From BP-191 sp035940575 (GTDB lineage Bacteria > Actinomycetota > Actinomycetes > BP-191): a stretch of 64,000 nt of DNA. This document shows, piece after piece, positions 27,172 to 35,379 of the stretch. The stretch is from positions 28,903 to 92,902 of the forward strand of contig DASZER010000033.1 of the NCBI GenBank assembly GCA_035940575.1, given 5' to 3'. The translations under genes were made by a program, and so were the position numbers. Positions within the stretch are counted from its first letter, which is position 1; each line of letters starts with the position of its first letter. The notes below the pieces were generated by a model that had not been told where the DNA came from, ran no database searches, and saw nothing but the letters and a program-made list of their open reading frames with translations.

Positions 27172-30100
27172 TCAGCCCTTCAGTGCTTCGAGGTCCCGGA
27201 TCAGCTCCGAGGCCGCTACGTCGTCGAGCGCACCCAGCGGGAGCGGGCTCCCCGAGCCCCAGTCCGGCCGGCCCTGGCTGACGTACACCTTGGCGATCTG
27301 CTGCTCCGGCCAGTCCATGGGCGTCCCCACGATGAGCCCGGGGTCGAGGTCGAGCACGACGTAACGGTCGCCGCCGACGTGGCGGTACGTGTCGACGCTG
27401 ACGCCGCCGTCCTGCACCGCTCCTCGCTCCCACCCCCTGGACGTGAGGCCGAGCACGCGGCCGGTCGGGACGCCGGTGAGGTGGTAGCGGGCGAGGTCCT
27501 TCGCCTCCTTCTCGGCGGCGTCGAGCCGGTAGACCTCGCGGGCGAGCTGCGCGAACGGCTGCAGGATCTCGTAGTCGGCGAACACCTCCGACCACGCCGG
27601 CAGCTCCGCCTCGCCGAGGTGGAGCGGGTGCGCGAGGGACACCACGGCCTCGTGCGGGATCGCGAGCTCCTCGTCGCGGCTGTCCGCGAGCGAGCGGTCC
27701 TCGGCAACGCGGAACGACGTGCCGTCGGCGGTGCGCCACACCAGCCTGCGGGCGAGGTGCCAGACCAGCGGGTGCTCCACGAACAGCGCCCTGAACTCCT
27801 CGGACGTCCAGGTCCGGCCCGCGACCATCGCGCGTTCGAGCCGCCGCACCTGGTCCTGCGCGATGACCTTGACGTCCTTCTTCAGGCCGCCGAAGCGCGC
27901 GTACGCCGCGGGCGCCAGCTCGGGGTCGTCCTTCGCGGACGGCTTCGGGAGCACGGCCCTGCGCGAGCCGTCCTCGTCGATCACCGTCGGCTTGAGCTGC
28001 TCGTCGAAGCCGACCGTGAACCGCCGCGCGCCGTAGTCGAGGAGCATCGTCCCGCGCTCGTCGAGCCCGAGGTCGGGGACCAGCCGGTCGGCGAGCTGCT
28101 CCGACGTGAGGCCGAGGTCGTCGGCGATCTCGGCGAGGCGTTCCCGCGCCTTCGCGCGCAGCCCCTTGAAGCTCGCCTTCTCGCTGATCCGGTGCAGGTG
28201 CATCAGCGCGACGTCGCTGCCGATGCCGCGCAGGACGTCGAGCGCGGTCACCGCGCGGGCGTGCGCCGACTCGCCGGGCCACGCCCTGATCAACGGCGCG
28301 AGCCTGCGCACGGTCTCGTCGTCGCCGAGCAGCGCGAGCGCCTCCAGCACCCATCCGTCCCTCGACGGGTACTCGGCCACGCGCCAGCGCTCGAACACGC
28401 TCCACGCCCACTCCGCGAGCGACGCCGCGTCGCACGCCTCCTTCACGACGGCGACGCCCGGGTAGGTCTCTCCCGGCTTGCACAGCATGAGCATGAGCAC
28501 GAGGTTGCGCACCGCCTCCGGCGGCAGCGCGCCGTCGCGGTCGCGCACGAGGACCTGCGACAGGTGCGCGACGTCGAGCCACGAGGGGAACGCCGGCATC
28601 TTCGCGGGGAGGACGTGGAGCGGGTCCATGTCGAGCAGGTCGCCGGCCGCCGCCGCGACGTCGGCGCCGTACGCCGCCGCGGCCTCGATCACGACCGAGC
28701 GGTCCAGCGCGCGCAGCGCCGACTCCGCGGCGGTGCGCTCCTTCCCCGGCTTGCCGAGCGCGGCGGGCAGCAGGTCGCGGGCCGCCGTCGCGGCGTGCCT
28801 GCGGAGCCAGGTCCTGGCGAACGCCCGCAGCGGCTTCGACCGCGCGTACCAGCCCGCGACGGCGGCGGCGGCCTCCGGCCCGTTCACCGGGAGCAGCACC
28901 GGAGCCAGCGACGTCGGCTGCATCCGCACGACCCGCATGACGTACGGGAGGGCGGCCTCGCCGTGCACGCCGAGGAGCTTGCGGAGCGGGTCGAACGCGT
29001 CGTACAGGTAGCGGGGCGCGAGGCCGGGCTTCGCGAGCAGCGGCCGTACGAGGTCCTCCGGCGCGGACGCCAGCAGGCGGACCTGGCTCCAGTCGTCGAG
29101 GCCGCTACGGAGCACCTCCGCCCAGCTCTTGCCCGGGGGCTTCCAGCTCGGGACGTTCGTGGCCGCCCACTCCGCGCGTTCCCCGGCCTGCCACTCCAGG
29201 TGCGGCGCGCCGGGCGAGGTGAGCGCGAGGGTGACGGGCTTCGGGCGCGCGGCGTGTCCCTCCCACGGGGGCGAGCGCAGCACGTCGGGAACGGCGGCGT
29301 CGGGGGCGTCCGCGACCCGGCCGACCCCGGCGATCAGGTCCGAGGCGACCTTTCCCAGCGACGGCTCCGACGCCGCGACGCCCTCGGCCAGGCCCGGGTG
29401 CGAGACGAGGTGCACCCGCAGGAGCTCCCTCGCGGCCGGGGTGCCAGCCGCGTTCGCGAGCAGGCGCGCCGCGCGCCGCGGGAAGCGGGCCATCGGCTCG
29501 ACCAGGGCCGACACGACGTACTTCTCGTCGAGACGCCGGACGAGGGCCGCGAACGCCTCGTCCGTCGGGATCTGGCCGAGCATCGCGAGCACGCGCTTCC
29601 TGCCGGCCGCGTCGGAGTGCCCGTCGAAGAGCGCGAGGAGGAGGTCCGTGACCTCCGGGCCGAGCACCGTCGCGGCCGTGTAGAGCCACGAGGTCTGGTA
29701 GCCGAGGAACCCGTGCCCGACGCGGAGCAGGTCGTTCGCCTGCGCCCTGGACCCTACGGAGGCCCACAGCACGTTCGTCAGCAGGGTCTCCCGCGTCCCG
29801 CCGGCCGCGAGCTCCGCCACGTCCGCGGCGACCCACGCCTGCTCGGTCGGGAACAGGTAGCTGCTGACGATCCGCGCCTCCAGGCCCTCCGGCCTGGTCT
29901 CCGACGCCGCCGCCACGGCCTCGGCGTACCCGGCGTCAGGGGCGGCGGCCAGCAGCGCGCGCAGCCGTTCCAGCGCGGGCATCGCGTGGTAGTGCGAGCG
30001 GCCGGAGGGCCTGCGGGTCACGGCGAGGCTCGTCGCGCCCGCCGCGGAGTACGTCCTGGCGTCCGGGTCCTGCGCGCTCATCGTCTGCATGAGCATCGTG

Positions 30101-30807
30101 GCCCGCACCGCGAACGGGAGGCCGTACCGGACGACGTGAGCGTCGAGCAGCGCGAGGCGCTCGTCCTGCTTGGGGTACCCGATCCAGGCGCCCACGATCG
30201 CGTCGAGCACGGCGGCGCCGAGCGGGTTCGGCTCCTGGCGCGCCTTGCGGAACACCGTCCTCCCGGTGCCGCGGTGCAGCCGCGCGGCGGCGACCAGCTC
30301 CGGGTCGGAACGCGGGTCGTCCAGCGCCGCGTCGACGGCCTGCCTGGCCGCCTGGTGGATCGCGTCGGCGACCTCGGGCGCGCGCGGGTCTACCGCCGGG
30401 GGCTTGCCGGCGATGCGCCCGCGCCAGGGCTGCGCCTGGCGCCGCCAGGACGCCGGGACCTCCCACGTGTCCTCGTCCCGCGGCGCCGGGCTCTCGGGTG
30501 CCGGGCTCTCGGGTGCCGCCGCGGCGGGCGCGGCCGCGCGCGGCTTGCGGGCCTTCGCCGGCTTCGCCGGCGCGGAGGAGGGGGTGGCCGGTCCCACGCC
30601 CGCGGTGTCCTCGACGTACCCCTTGCCGACCTTCTCCGAGACCAGCTTGTCGACGTACGCCCGCGCCTTGTCCGGCGTCCCCAGGTCCTTGGTCTGCGTC
30701 TGCCCCTTGGTCCCGATCCGTCCGAAGCGGACGGTCACCGACGCCCCGTCGCGATCCACCTCCCAGAACTTGCGGGACGTGTCGGCGACGTAGGTGAAGG
30801 TCCGCAC
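27172..30807 (-). CDS. WGR and DUF4132 domain protein
   Basis: A 1211-residue protein heading the five-gene operon. Residues 1-75 are a WGR domain (FWEVDRDGASVTVRFGRIG); in PARP enzymes WGR binds broken DNA ends. A Pro/Ala/Lys linker (about 75-125) follows, then about 800 residues of alpha-helical HEAT-like repeats, then a C-terminal DUF4132 region from roughly 950. No signal peptide, so cytoplasmic. GTG start seven bases from TACCAT, suggesting a leaderless mRNA. Likely a sensor or scaffold of the MoxR machine. Confidence 0.9.
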   Translation of the reverse strand: MRTFTYVADTSRKFWEVDRDGASVTVRFGRIGTKGQTQTKDLGTPDKARAYVDKLVSEKVGKGYVEDTAGVGPATPSSAPAKPAKARKPRAAAPAAAAPESPAPESPAPRDEDTWEVPASWRRQAQPWRGRIAGKPPAVDPRAPEVADAIHQAARQAVDAALDDPRSDPELVAAARLHRGTGRTVFRKARQEPNPLGAAVLDAIVGAWIGYPKQDERLALLDAHVVRYGLPFAVRATMLMQTMSAQDPDARTYSAAGATSLAVTRRPSGRSHYHAMPALERLRALLAAAPDAGYAEAVAAASETRPEGLEARIVSSYLFPTEQAWVAADVAELAAGGTRETLLTNVLWASVGSRAQANDLLRVGHGFLGYQTSWLYTAATVLGPEVTDLLLALFDGHSDAAGRKRVLAMLGQIPTDEAFAALVRRLDEKYVVSALVEPMARFPRRAARLLANAAGTPAARELLRVHLVSHPGLAEGVAASEPSLGKVASDLIAGVGRVADAPDAAVPDVLRSPPWEGHAARPKPVTLALTSPGAPHLEWQAGERAEWAATNVPSWKPPGKSWAEVLRSGLDDWSQVRLLASAPEDLVRPLLAKPGLAPRYLYDAFDPLRKLLGVHGEAALPYVMRVVRMQPTSLAPVLLPVNGPEAAAAVAGWYARSKPLRAFARTWLRRHAATAARDLLPAALGKPGKERTAAESALRALDRSVVIEAAAAYGADVAAAAGDLLDMDPLHVLPAKMPAFPSWLDVAHLSQVLVRDRDGALPPEAVRNLVLMLMLCKPGETYPGVAVVKEACDAASLAEWAWSVFERWRVAEYPSRDGWVLEALALLGDDETVRRLAPLIRAWPGESAHARAVTALDVLRGIGSDVALMHLHRISEKASFKGLRAKARERLAEIADDLGLTSEQLADRLVPDLGLDERGTMLLDYGARRFTVGFDEQLKPTVIDEDGSRRAVLPKPSAKDDPELAPAAYARFGGLKKDVKVIAQDQVRRLERAMVAGRTWTSEEFRALFVEHPLVWHLARRLVWRTADGTSFRVAEDRSLADSRDEELAIPHEAVVSLAHPLHLGEAELPAWSEVFADYEILQPFAQLAREVYRLDAAEKEAKDLARYHLTGVPTGRVLGLTSRGWERGAVQDGGVSVDTYRHVGGDRYVVLDLDPGLIVGTPMDWPEQQIAKVYVSQGRPDWGSGSPLPLGALDDVAASELIRDLEALKG

Positions 30808-30814
30808 CAGAGCG

Positions 30815-30820
30815 ATGGTA
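30815..30820 (-). promoter_or_regulatory. -10 hexamer of the MoxR/VWA operon
   Basis: TACCAT on the minus strand, seven bases from the GTG at 30807. It is the only promoter-like motif I see for the whole 10-kb operon, whose junctions all overlap or nearly touch. Confidence 0.5.
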
Positions 30821-30877
30821 GGGCCGCCGGGCGGGTCTCCGTGGGGCGTTGCGGGCGAACTTTCGCGACCGCGTGCG

Positions 30878-32110
30878 CTACGACGTGAACGCGTACCTCC
30901 CCCACGTGCGGCCGCGGTCGCGCGTGTAGTAGATGGCCCCGAAGCCGAGCGCCCAGCCGTTCGTGAAGTCGATCGTCTCGACCTTGCCGGTCCCGAAGTC
31001 GCCCGTCGGCGGGACGACGCGCTTCCAGGTGATGCCGCCGTCGGTCGTACGCATCACGCCCTCGGTCGTCGACAGCAGCGCGAGCTGCGTCGCGCCGAAC
31101 GCTTGGAGGTCGGTGAACGGCGCGTTCTTCGGCCCGGCGTTCTTGCTGCCCCAGTGCGAGCCAGCGTCGGTCGAGTGGTAGACGTTCGTGACCTGGACGT
31201 CGGCGCCCGCGTCGGTGCCGCAGACGAGCCAGAGGTTCTGCGTGTCGTAGCGCGAGAGGCGCTGGCGGTAGTTGCCCTGGGTGTTGCAGGGGTTCGCGAC
31301 CTCCTTCCACGTCTTGCCGCCGTCGGTGGTGCGCAGGATCTCGCTGTCGCCGTTGCCCGAGCCGGAGAGCCAGCCGTGCGTCGACCCCGCGCGGACGAGC
31401 TGGTAGGTCTTCTCGTTCGCGTCCGTGCCGGGGATCACCGAGCGCAGCGTGAAGGCATCCGACGACGACGGCGCGGTCCAGAGCGAGAGCTTGCAGCCGC
31501 CGGCCTGGCACGACGAGATGACGAGCCAGGTCGTGCCCTTCGTCTGCTCCAGCGCGATCACGTCGCCGTCGGTCGGGATCTGCTTCCACGACTGGCCGCC
31601 GTTGTGCGTCGCGTACAGCGTCGGCCCGAACATCCAGCCGTCGTTCTGGTTGCCGAAGCGGATCGCGCGGACGGAGTTGCCGTCGTCCGCGTTGGCCTTG
31701 AGGCCGCCGAGGCCGGGGAGCGCGTGCCAGGTGCGGCCGCCGTCGGTCGTGCGGGCGACCTTGGCGCCGCACGGCGAGCTGCCGCAGTCGCTGCCGAGCG
31801 ACCAGCCGAACGTCGCGCCGATGAACGAGAAGTCCACCGGCTGGAACGCCGTCGGCGCCGGGCCGGTCGCCTGCGGCAGCCCGGGCTTCGTCGGCGACGC
31901 CGTCGGCTTCGCGGTGGGCTTGTCCGGCGTCGTGGTCGGCTTCGGCTTCGGGGGCGTCGGGGTCGCCGACGGCGTCGGCGTCGCGGACGGCGCGGCGGTG
32001 GTGGGGGTCGCCTGCGGGGCAGCGGCATCGTTCCCGCCGCTGCACGCGGTCAGGGCGACGAGGAGGACTGCGGGCAGCACGAGACGGCGGGAGGGCATGC
32101 GCGGGATCAT
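30878..32110 (-). CDS. Lipoprotein with BNR/Ycf48-like beta-propeller
   Basis: A 410-residue exported lipoprotein: lipobox LTAC, an 80-residue Thr/Pro/Lys linker, then a six- to seven-bladed propeller. BNR/Asp-box motifs repeat through it (TTDGGRTWHA, THNGGQSWKQ, TTDGGKTWKE, STDAGSHWGS, TTDGGITWKR, TRDRGRTWGR). Such propellers bind sugars or proteins or act as assembly platforms. The second ATG (32098) is also possible: CATGAT stands seven bases before it. Unrelated to trpA downstream. Confidence 0.88.
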   Translation of the reverse strand: MIPRMPSRRLVLPAVLLVALTACSGGNDAAAPQATPTTAAPSATPTPSATPTPPKPKPTTTPDKPTAKPTASPTKPGLPQATGPAPTAFQPVDFSFIGATFGWSLGSDCGSSPCGAKVARTTDGGRTWHALPGLGGLKANADDGNSVRAIRFGNQNDGWMFGPTLYATHNGGQSWKQIPTDGDVIALEQTKGTTWLVISSCQAGGCKLSLWTAPSSSDAFTLRSVIPGTDANEKTYQLVRAGSTHGWLSGSGNGDSEILRTTDGGKTWKEVANPCNTQGNYRQRLSRYDTQNLWLVCGTDAGADVQVTNVYHSTDAGSHWGSKNAGPKNAPFTDLQAFGATQLALLSTTEGVMRTTDGGITWKRVVPPTGDFGTGKVETIDFTNGWALGFGAIYYTRDRGRTWGRYAFTS

Positions 32111-32152
32111 GCCCGACCGTGCCCGCCGTCCGCTACAGCGGCGCTCCCGGCC

Positions 32153-32171
32153 CTTTCCGCAGCGCGGAAGG
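32153..32171 (-). terminator. Hairpin after trpA
   Basis: CTTTCCGC (32153-32160) pairs with GCGGAAGG (32164-32171) around a three-base AGC loop, 15 bases after the trpA stop. No U-tract; likely end of the trp transcript. Confidence 0.4.
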
Positions 32172-32185
32172 AGTGGCCGTCGGCG

Positions 32186-32941
32186 TCAACGCTCCCCGCG
32201 CACGCCCGCCGCGAGGTCCTTCGCGAGCGCGGCGACGGCGGTGGGGCCGCCGTCCATCGCGGCGCGGACGAAGGCGGAGCCGACGATGACGCCGTCGGCG
32301 TACGCCGCGACCTCCGCCGCCTGCGCGCCGGTGCTCACGCCGAGGCCGACCGCGACGGGCAGGTCGGTCACGGCCTTCATGCGCGCGACCAGCGAGGGCG
32401 CGGACGACGATACGGTGTCGCGGGTGCCGGTGACGCCCATCGTGGAGGCGGCGTAGACGAAGCCGCGGCTGCTCTCGCCGACGACGCGCAGCCGCGCGTC
32501 GGTGGACGACGGCGCGACGAGGAAGACCGGGTCGAGCCCGTGCGACGAGGCGGCGGCGAGCCAGTCGCCGGCCTCCTCGGGGATGAGGTCGGGCGTGATC
32601 GCGCCCGCTCCCCCGGCGGCGGCGAGGTCGCGCGCGAACGCGTCGACGCCGTAGCGGTCCACGGGGTTCCAGTACGTCATCACGACGACCGGCGCGTGCG
32701 CCGCGACGGCCTCGACGGCGGCCAGCACGTCACGCGTCGAGGTGCCCGCCTCGAGCGCCCGCTGCACGGCCTTCTGGATGACCGGCCCGTCCATCAACGG
32801 GTCGGAGTACGGCAGCCCGACCTCCACGACGTCGACGCCGTTGTCGGTCATCGCGCGGAAGTCGTCGGCGCTCGCGAAGCCGGCGGGCAGGTAGCCGACG
32901 AGCAGCGGCCCGCGCTCGAAGGCGGAGGACAGCGCGCTCAC
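32186..32941 (-). CDS. trpA: Tryptophan synthase alpha chain
   Basis: A 251-residue TIM barrel that cleaves indole-3-glycerol phosphate to indole and glyceraldehyde 3-phosphate. The catalytic Glu lies in VVEVGLPYSDPLMDGP and the catalytic Asp in its DPLMDG end. The phosphate-binding segments GFVYAASTMGVTG and GLGVSTGAQAAEVA are intact. GTG overlaps the trpB stop (GTGA). Last gene of the trp operon. Confidence 0.97.
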   Translation of the reverse strand: MSALSSAFERGPLLVGYLPAGFASADDFRAMTDNGVDVVEVGLPYSDPLMDGPVIQKAVQRALEAGTSTRDVLAAVEAVAAHAPVVVMTYWNPVDRYGVDAFARDLAAAGGAGAITPDLIPEEAGDWLAAASSHGLDPVFLVAPSSTDARLRVVGESSRGFVYAASTMGVTGTRDTVSSSAPSLVARMKAVTDLPVAVGLGVSTGAQAAEVAAYADGVIVGSAFVRAAMDGGPTAVAALAKDLAAGVRGER

Positions 32942-34128
32942 ACAAGACCGAACCACTTGGCGGCGGTGTCCACGTCCTTGTCGCCGCGGCCCGAGTGGTT
33001 GACGAGGACGACGGCGTCGGGGCCGAGTTCGCGCGCGACGGCGACGCCGCCCGCGACGGCGTGCGCGGTCTCGATCGCCGGGATGATGCCCTCGGTGCGG
33101 CACAGCAGCGAGAACGCCTCCATGGCCTCCGCGTCCGACACCGCGCGGTACTCCGCGCGGCCCGAGTCGCGCAGCCACGCGTGCTCGGGCCCGACGCCCG
33201 GGTAGTCGAGGCCTGCGGAGATGGAGTGCGTCTCGAGCGTCTGGCCGTTCGCGTCCTGGAGCAGGTACGAGCGCGCGCCGTGCAGCACGCCGGGCGAGCC
33301 GCCGACGAGCGTGGCCGAGTGCTTGCCCGTGCCCACGCCGTCGCCACCCGCCTCGCAGCCGACGAGCCGCACGGACGCGTCGGGGACGAACGGGTGGAAC
33401 AGGCCCATGGAGTTCGAGCCGCCGCCGACGGCCGCGACGCACGCGTCGGGCAGGCGGCCGACGAGGTCGAGGCACTGCTGCCGCGCCTCGACGCCGATGA
33501 CGCGCTGGAAGTCGCGGACCATCATCGGGAACGGGTGCGGACCCACGACGGAGCCGATGACGTAGTGGGTGCGGTCGACGTTCGTGACCCAGTCGCGCAT
33601 GGCCTCGTTGATGGCGTCCTTCAACGTCGCCTGGCCCGTCTCCACCGGCACGACGTCCGCGCCGAGCAGGCGCATGCGCGCGACGTTGAGCGCCTGGCGG
33701 GCGGTGTCGACCGCGCCCATGTAGACGACGCACTCGAGGCCGAGCAACGCGCACGCGGTCGCGGTGGCGACGCCGTGCTGCCCCGCGCCGGTCTCGGCGA
33801 TGACGTGCGGCTTGCCCATGCGCTTCGTGAGCAGGGCCTGGCCGAGGACGTTGTTCACCTTGTGCGAGCCGGTGTGCGCGAGGTCCTCGCGCTTGAGCAG
33901 GATGCGCGCGCCGCCGGCGTGCTCGGACAGCCGCCGCGCGTCGGTGAGCGGGGTGGGGCGGCCCGCGTACGTCGTGAGCAGCCGGTCGAGCTCGGCGGTG
34001 AACTCCGGGTCGTTCCGCGCGGAGTCGTAGGCGGCGGTCAGCTCGTCCAGCGCGGCGACCAGCGCCTCGGGGACGAACCTGCCGCCGTACGGGCCGAAGT
34101 GCCCGGTCAGGTCGGGCAGCGCCGTCAC
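32938..34128 (-). CDS. trpB: Tryptophan synthase beta chain
   Basis: A 396-residue PLP enzyme joining indole and serine to give tryptophan. The PLP lysine is in HTGSHKVNN, the phosphate-binding loop is GGGSNSMG, and the family opener GHFGPYGGRFVPEAL is complete. GTG overlaps the trpC stop (GTGA). Forms the alpha2-beta2 complex with TrpA, encoded immediately downstream. Confidence 0.98.
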   Translation of the reverse strand: MTALPDLTGHFGPYGGRFVPEALVAALDELTAAYDSARNDPEFTAELDRLLTTYAGRPTPLTDARRLSEHAGGARILLKREDLAHTGSHKVNNVLGQALLTKRMGKPHVIAETGAGQHGVATATACALLGLECVVYMGAVDTARQALNVARMRLLGADVVPVETGQATLKDAINEAMRDWVTNVDRTHYVIGSVVGPHPFPMMVRDFQRVIGVEARQQCLDLVGRLPDACVAAVGGGSNSMGLFHPFVPDASVRLVGCEAGGDGVGTGKHSATLVGGSPGVLHGARSYLLQDANGQTLETHSISAGLDYPGVGPEHAWLRDSGRAEYRAVSDAEAMEAFSLLCRTEGIIPAIETAHAVAGGVAVARELGPDAVVLVNHSGRGDKDVDTAAKWFGLV

Positions 34129-34937
34129 GGGGCCATCCGCGCGATGGTCGGGTGCGTGCCCGCGGCGACGAGCTCGGCCACGGCCTGGCGCGGGTCGCGG
34201 CCGGTGACGAGGTTCTCGCCGACGAGGACGGCGTCGGCTCCGGCGGAGGCGTACGCGCGCAGGTCGGCGACGCCGCGCACGCCGGACTCGGCGACCTTGA
34301 CGTGACCGTTCGGGATCCGCGGCGCGAGCCTCGGGAACACCTCGCGGTCGACGTCGAGCGTCTTGAGGTTGCGGGCGTTGACGCCGATGACGTGCGCGCC
34401 CGCGTCGAGCGCGCGGTCGAGCTCGGCCTCGTCGTGGACCTCGACGAGCGGCGTCATGCCGAGCGACTCGACGCGCTCGACGTACGACACCAGCGCGGTC
34501 TGCTCCAGCGCCGCGACGATGAGCAGCACGAGGTCGGCGCCGAACGCGCGGGCCTCCCAGATCTGGTACGGCGTCACGACGAAGTCCTTGCGCAGCACCG
34601 GCACCTCGACCGCGCGGCGTACCGCGACGAGGTCGGCGAGCGTCCCGCCGAAGCGGCGCTGCTCGGTCAGCACGGACACGACGGCGGCGCCGCCCGCCTC
34701 GTACGCCGTCGCGAGCGCGGCGGGGTCGTCGATGCTGGCGAGCGCTCCCTTGGACGGGCTCGCGCGCTTGACCTCGGCGATGACGGCGACGCCGGGGCGC
34801 TTCAGCGTCGCGACGCAGTCGCGGGCCGGGGGCGTGCGCTGCGCGATCTCCTTGAGCCTGTCCATCGGCGTCTCGGCCTCGCGCGCGGCGACGTCCTCGC
34901 GTACCCCCGCGAGGATCTCGTCGAGCACCGTCGCCAT
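34125..34937 (-). CDS. trpC: Indole-3-glycerol phosphate synthase
   Basis: A 270-residue (beta-alpha)8 enzyme making indole-3-glycerol phosphate from CdRP. Conserved segments: VIAEVKRASPSKG (catalytic Lys), VPVLRKDFVV, MTPLVEVHDEAEL, IGVNARNLKTL and VAESGVRG. ATG at 34937 gives the family start MATVLDEILAGVRED; upstream in-frame ATGs are less likely. CATGAT lies seven bases before this ATG, so an internal promoter is possible. Confidence 0.97.
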   Translation of the reverse strand: MATVLDEILAGVREDVAAREAETPMDRLKEIAQRTPPARDCVATLKRPGVAVIAEVKRASPSKGALASIDDPAALATAYEAGGAAVVSVLTEQRRFGGTLADLVAVRRAVEVPVLRKDFVVTPYQIWEARAFGADLVLLIVAALEQTALVSYVERVESLGMTPLVEVHDEAELDRALDAGAHVIGVNARNLKTLDVDREVFPRLAPRIPNGHVKVAESGVRGVADLRAYASAGADAVLVGENLVTGRDPRQAVAELVAAGTHPTIARMAP

Positions 34938-34962
34938 GCGTCGCATCATGGCAGGTGCCGGG

Positions 34963-35379
34963 TCAGGCCGTGGGGTCCTCTCCCCGATCCAGCGCGGCCC
35001 ACGGGTCGTCGCGGCGCTGCGGCGCGTCGTAGCGCGCGGCCATCGACGTCCACGAGGGGCCGCGCACCGCGACGAACGCGCCCGTCGCGGCCAGCAGCAC
35101 GCCGGCGGCGGCGGCGAGCCACCGCCACGGCGAGGAGTCCCACGACAGCGCGCCCGCGACGGCCGCGATCCCCGCGCCGACGAGCGCGACGCCGACGACG
35201 ACGCGTCCCCAACGTCGCGTGGCGAGCGTCGCCACGGCGCCCGCGAGCGCGACGACGCCCCACGGCGCGAGCGCGGCCGAGCGCGCGGCACCGGCGTCCG
35301 CGCCGATGCGGGCGTCCGCGAGCAGCAGGCCCGCGCCCGCCAGCGCGCACGCCACGACGGCGATCGGGAGCGGCCTCAC
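34963..35379 (-). CDS. Trp operon-associated membrane protein
   Basis: A 138-residue protein with four hydrophobic segments and a hydrophilic acidic tail (RRDDPWAALDRGED). Size, topology and place between trpE and trpC match the actinobacterial Trp biosynthesis-associated membrane protein (Rv1610-like). Its role is unknown. GTG overlaps the trpE stop (GTGA). Confidence 0.85.
   Translation of the reverse strand: MRPLPIAVVACALAGAGLLLADARIGADAGAARSAALAPWGVVALAGAVATLATRRWGRVVVGVALVGAGIAAVAGALSWDSSPWRWLAAAAGVLLAATGAFVAVRGPSWTSMAARYDAPQRRDDPWAALDRGEDPTA

Noticed and set aside
27172..27174. Frameshift or broken gene inside the MoxR operon
   Set aside because: All five genes are full length with intact motifs; junction overlaps are normal coupling.
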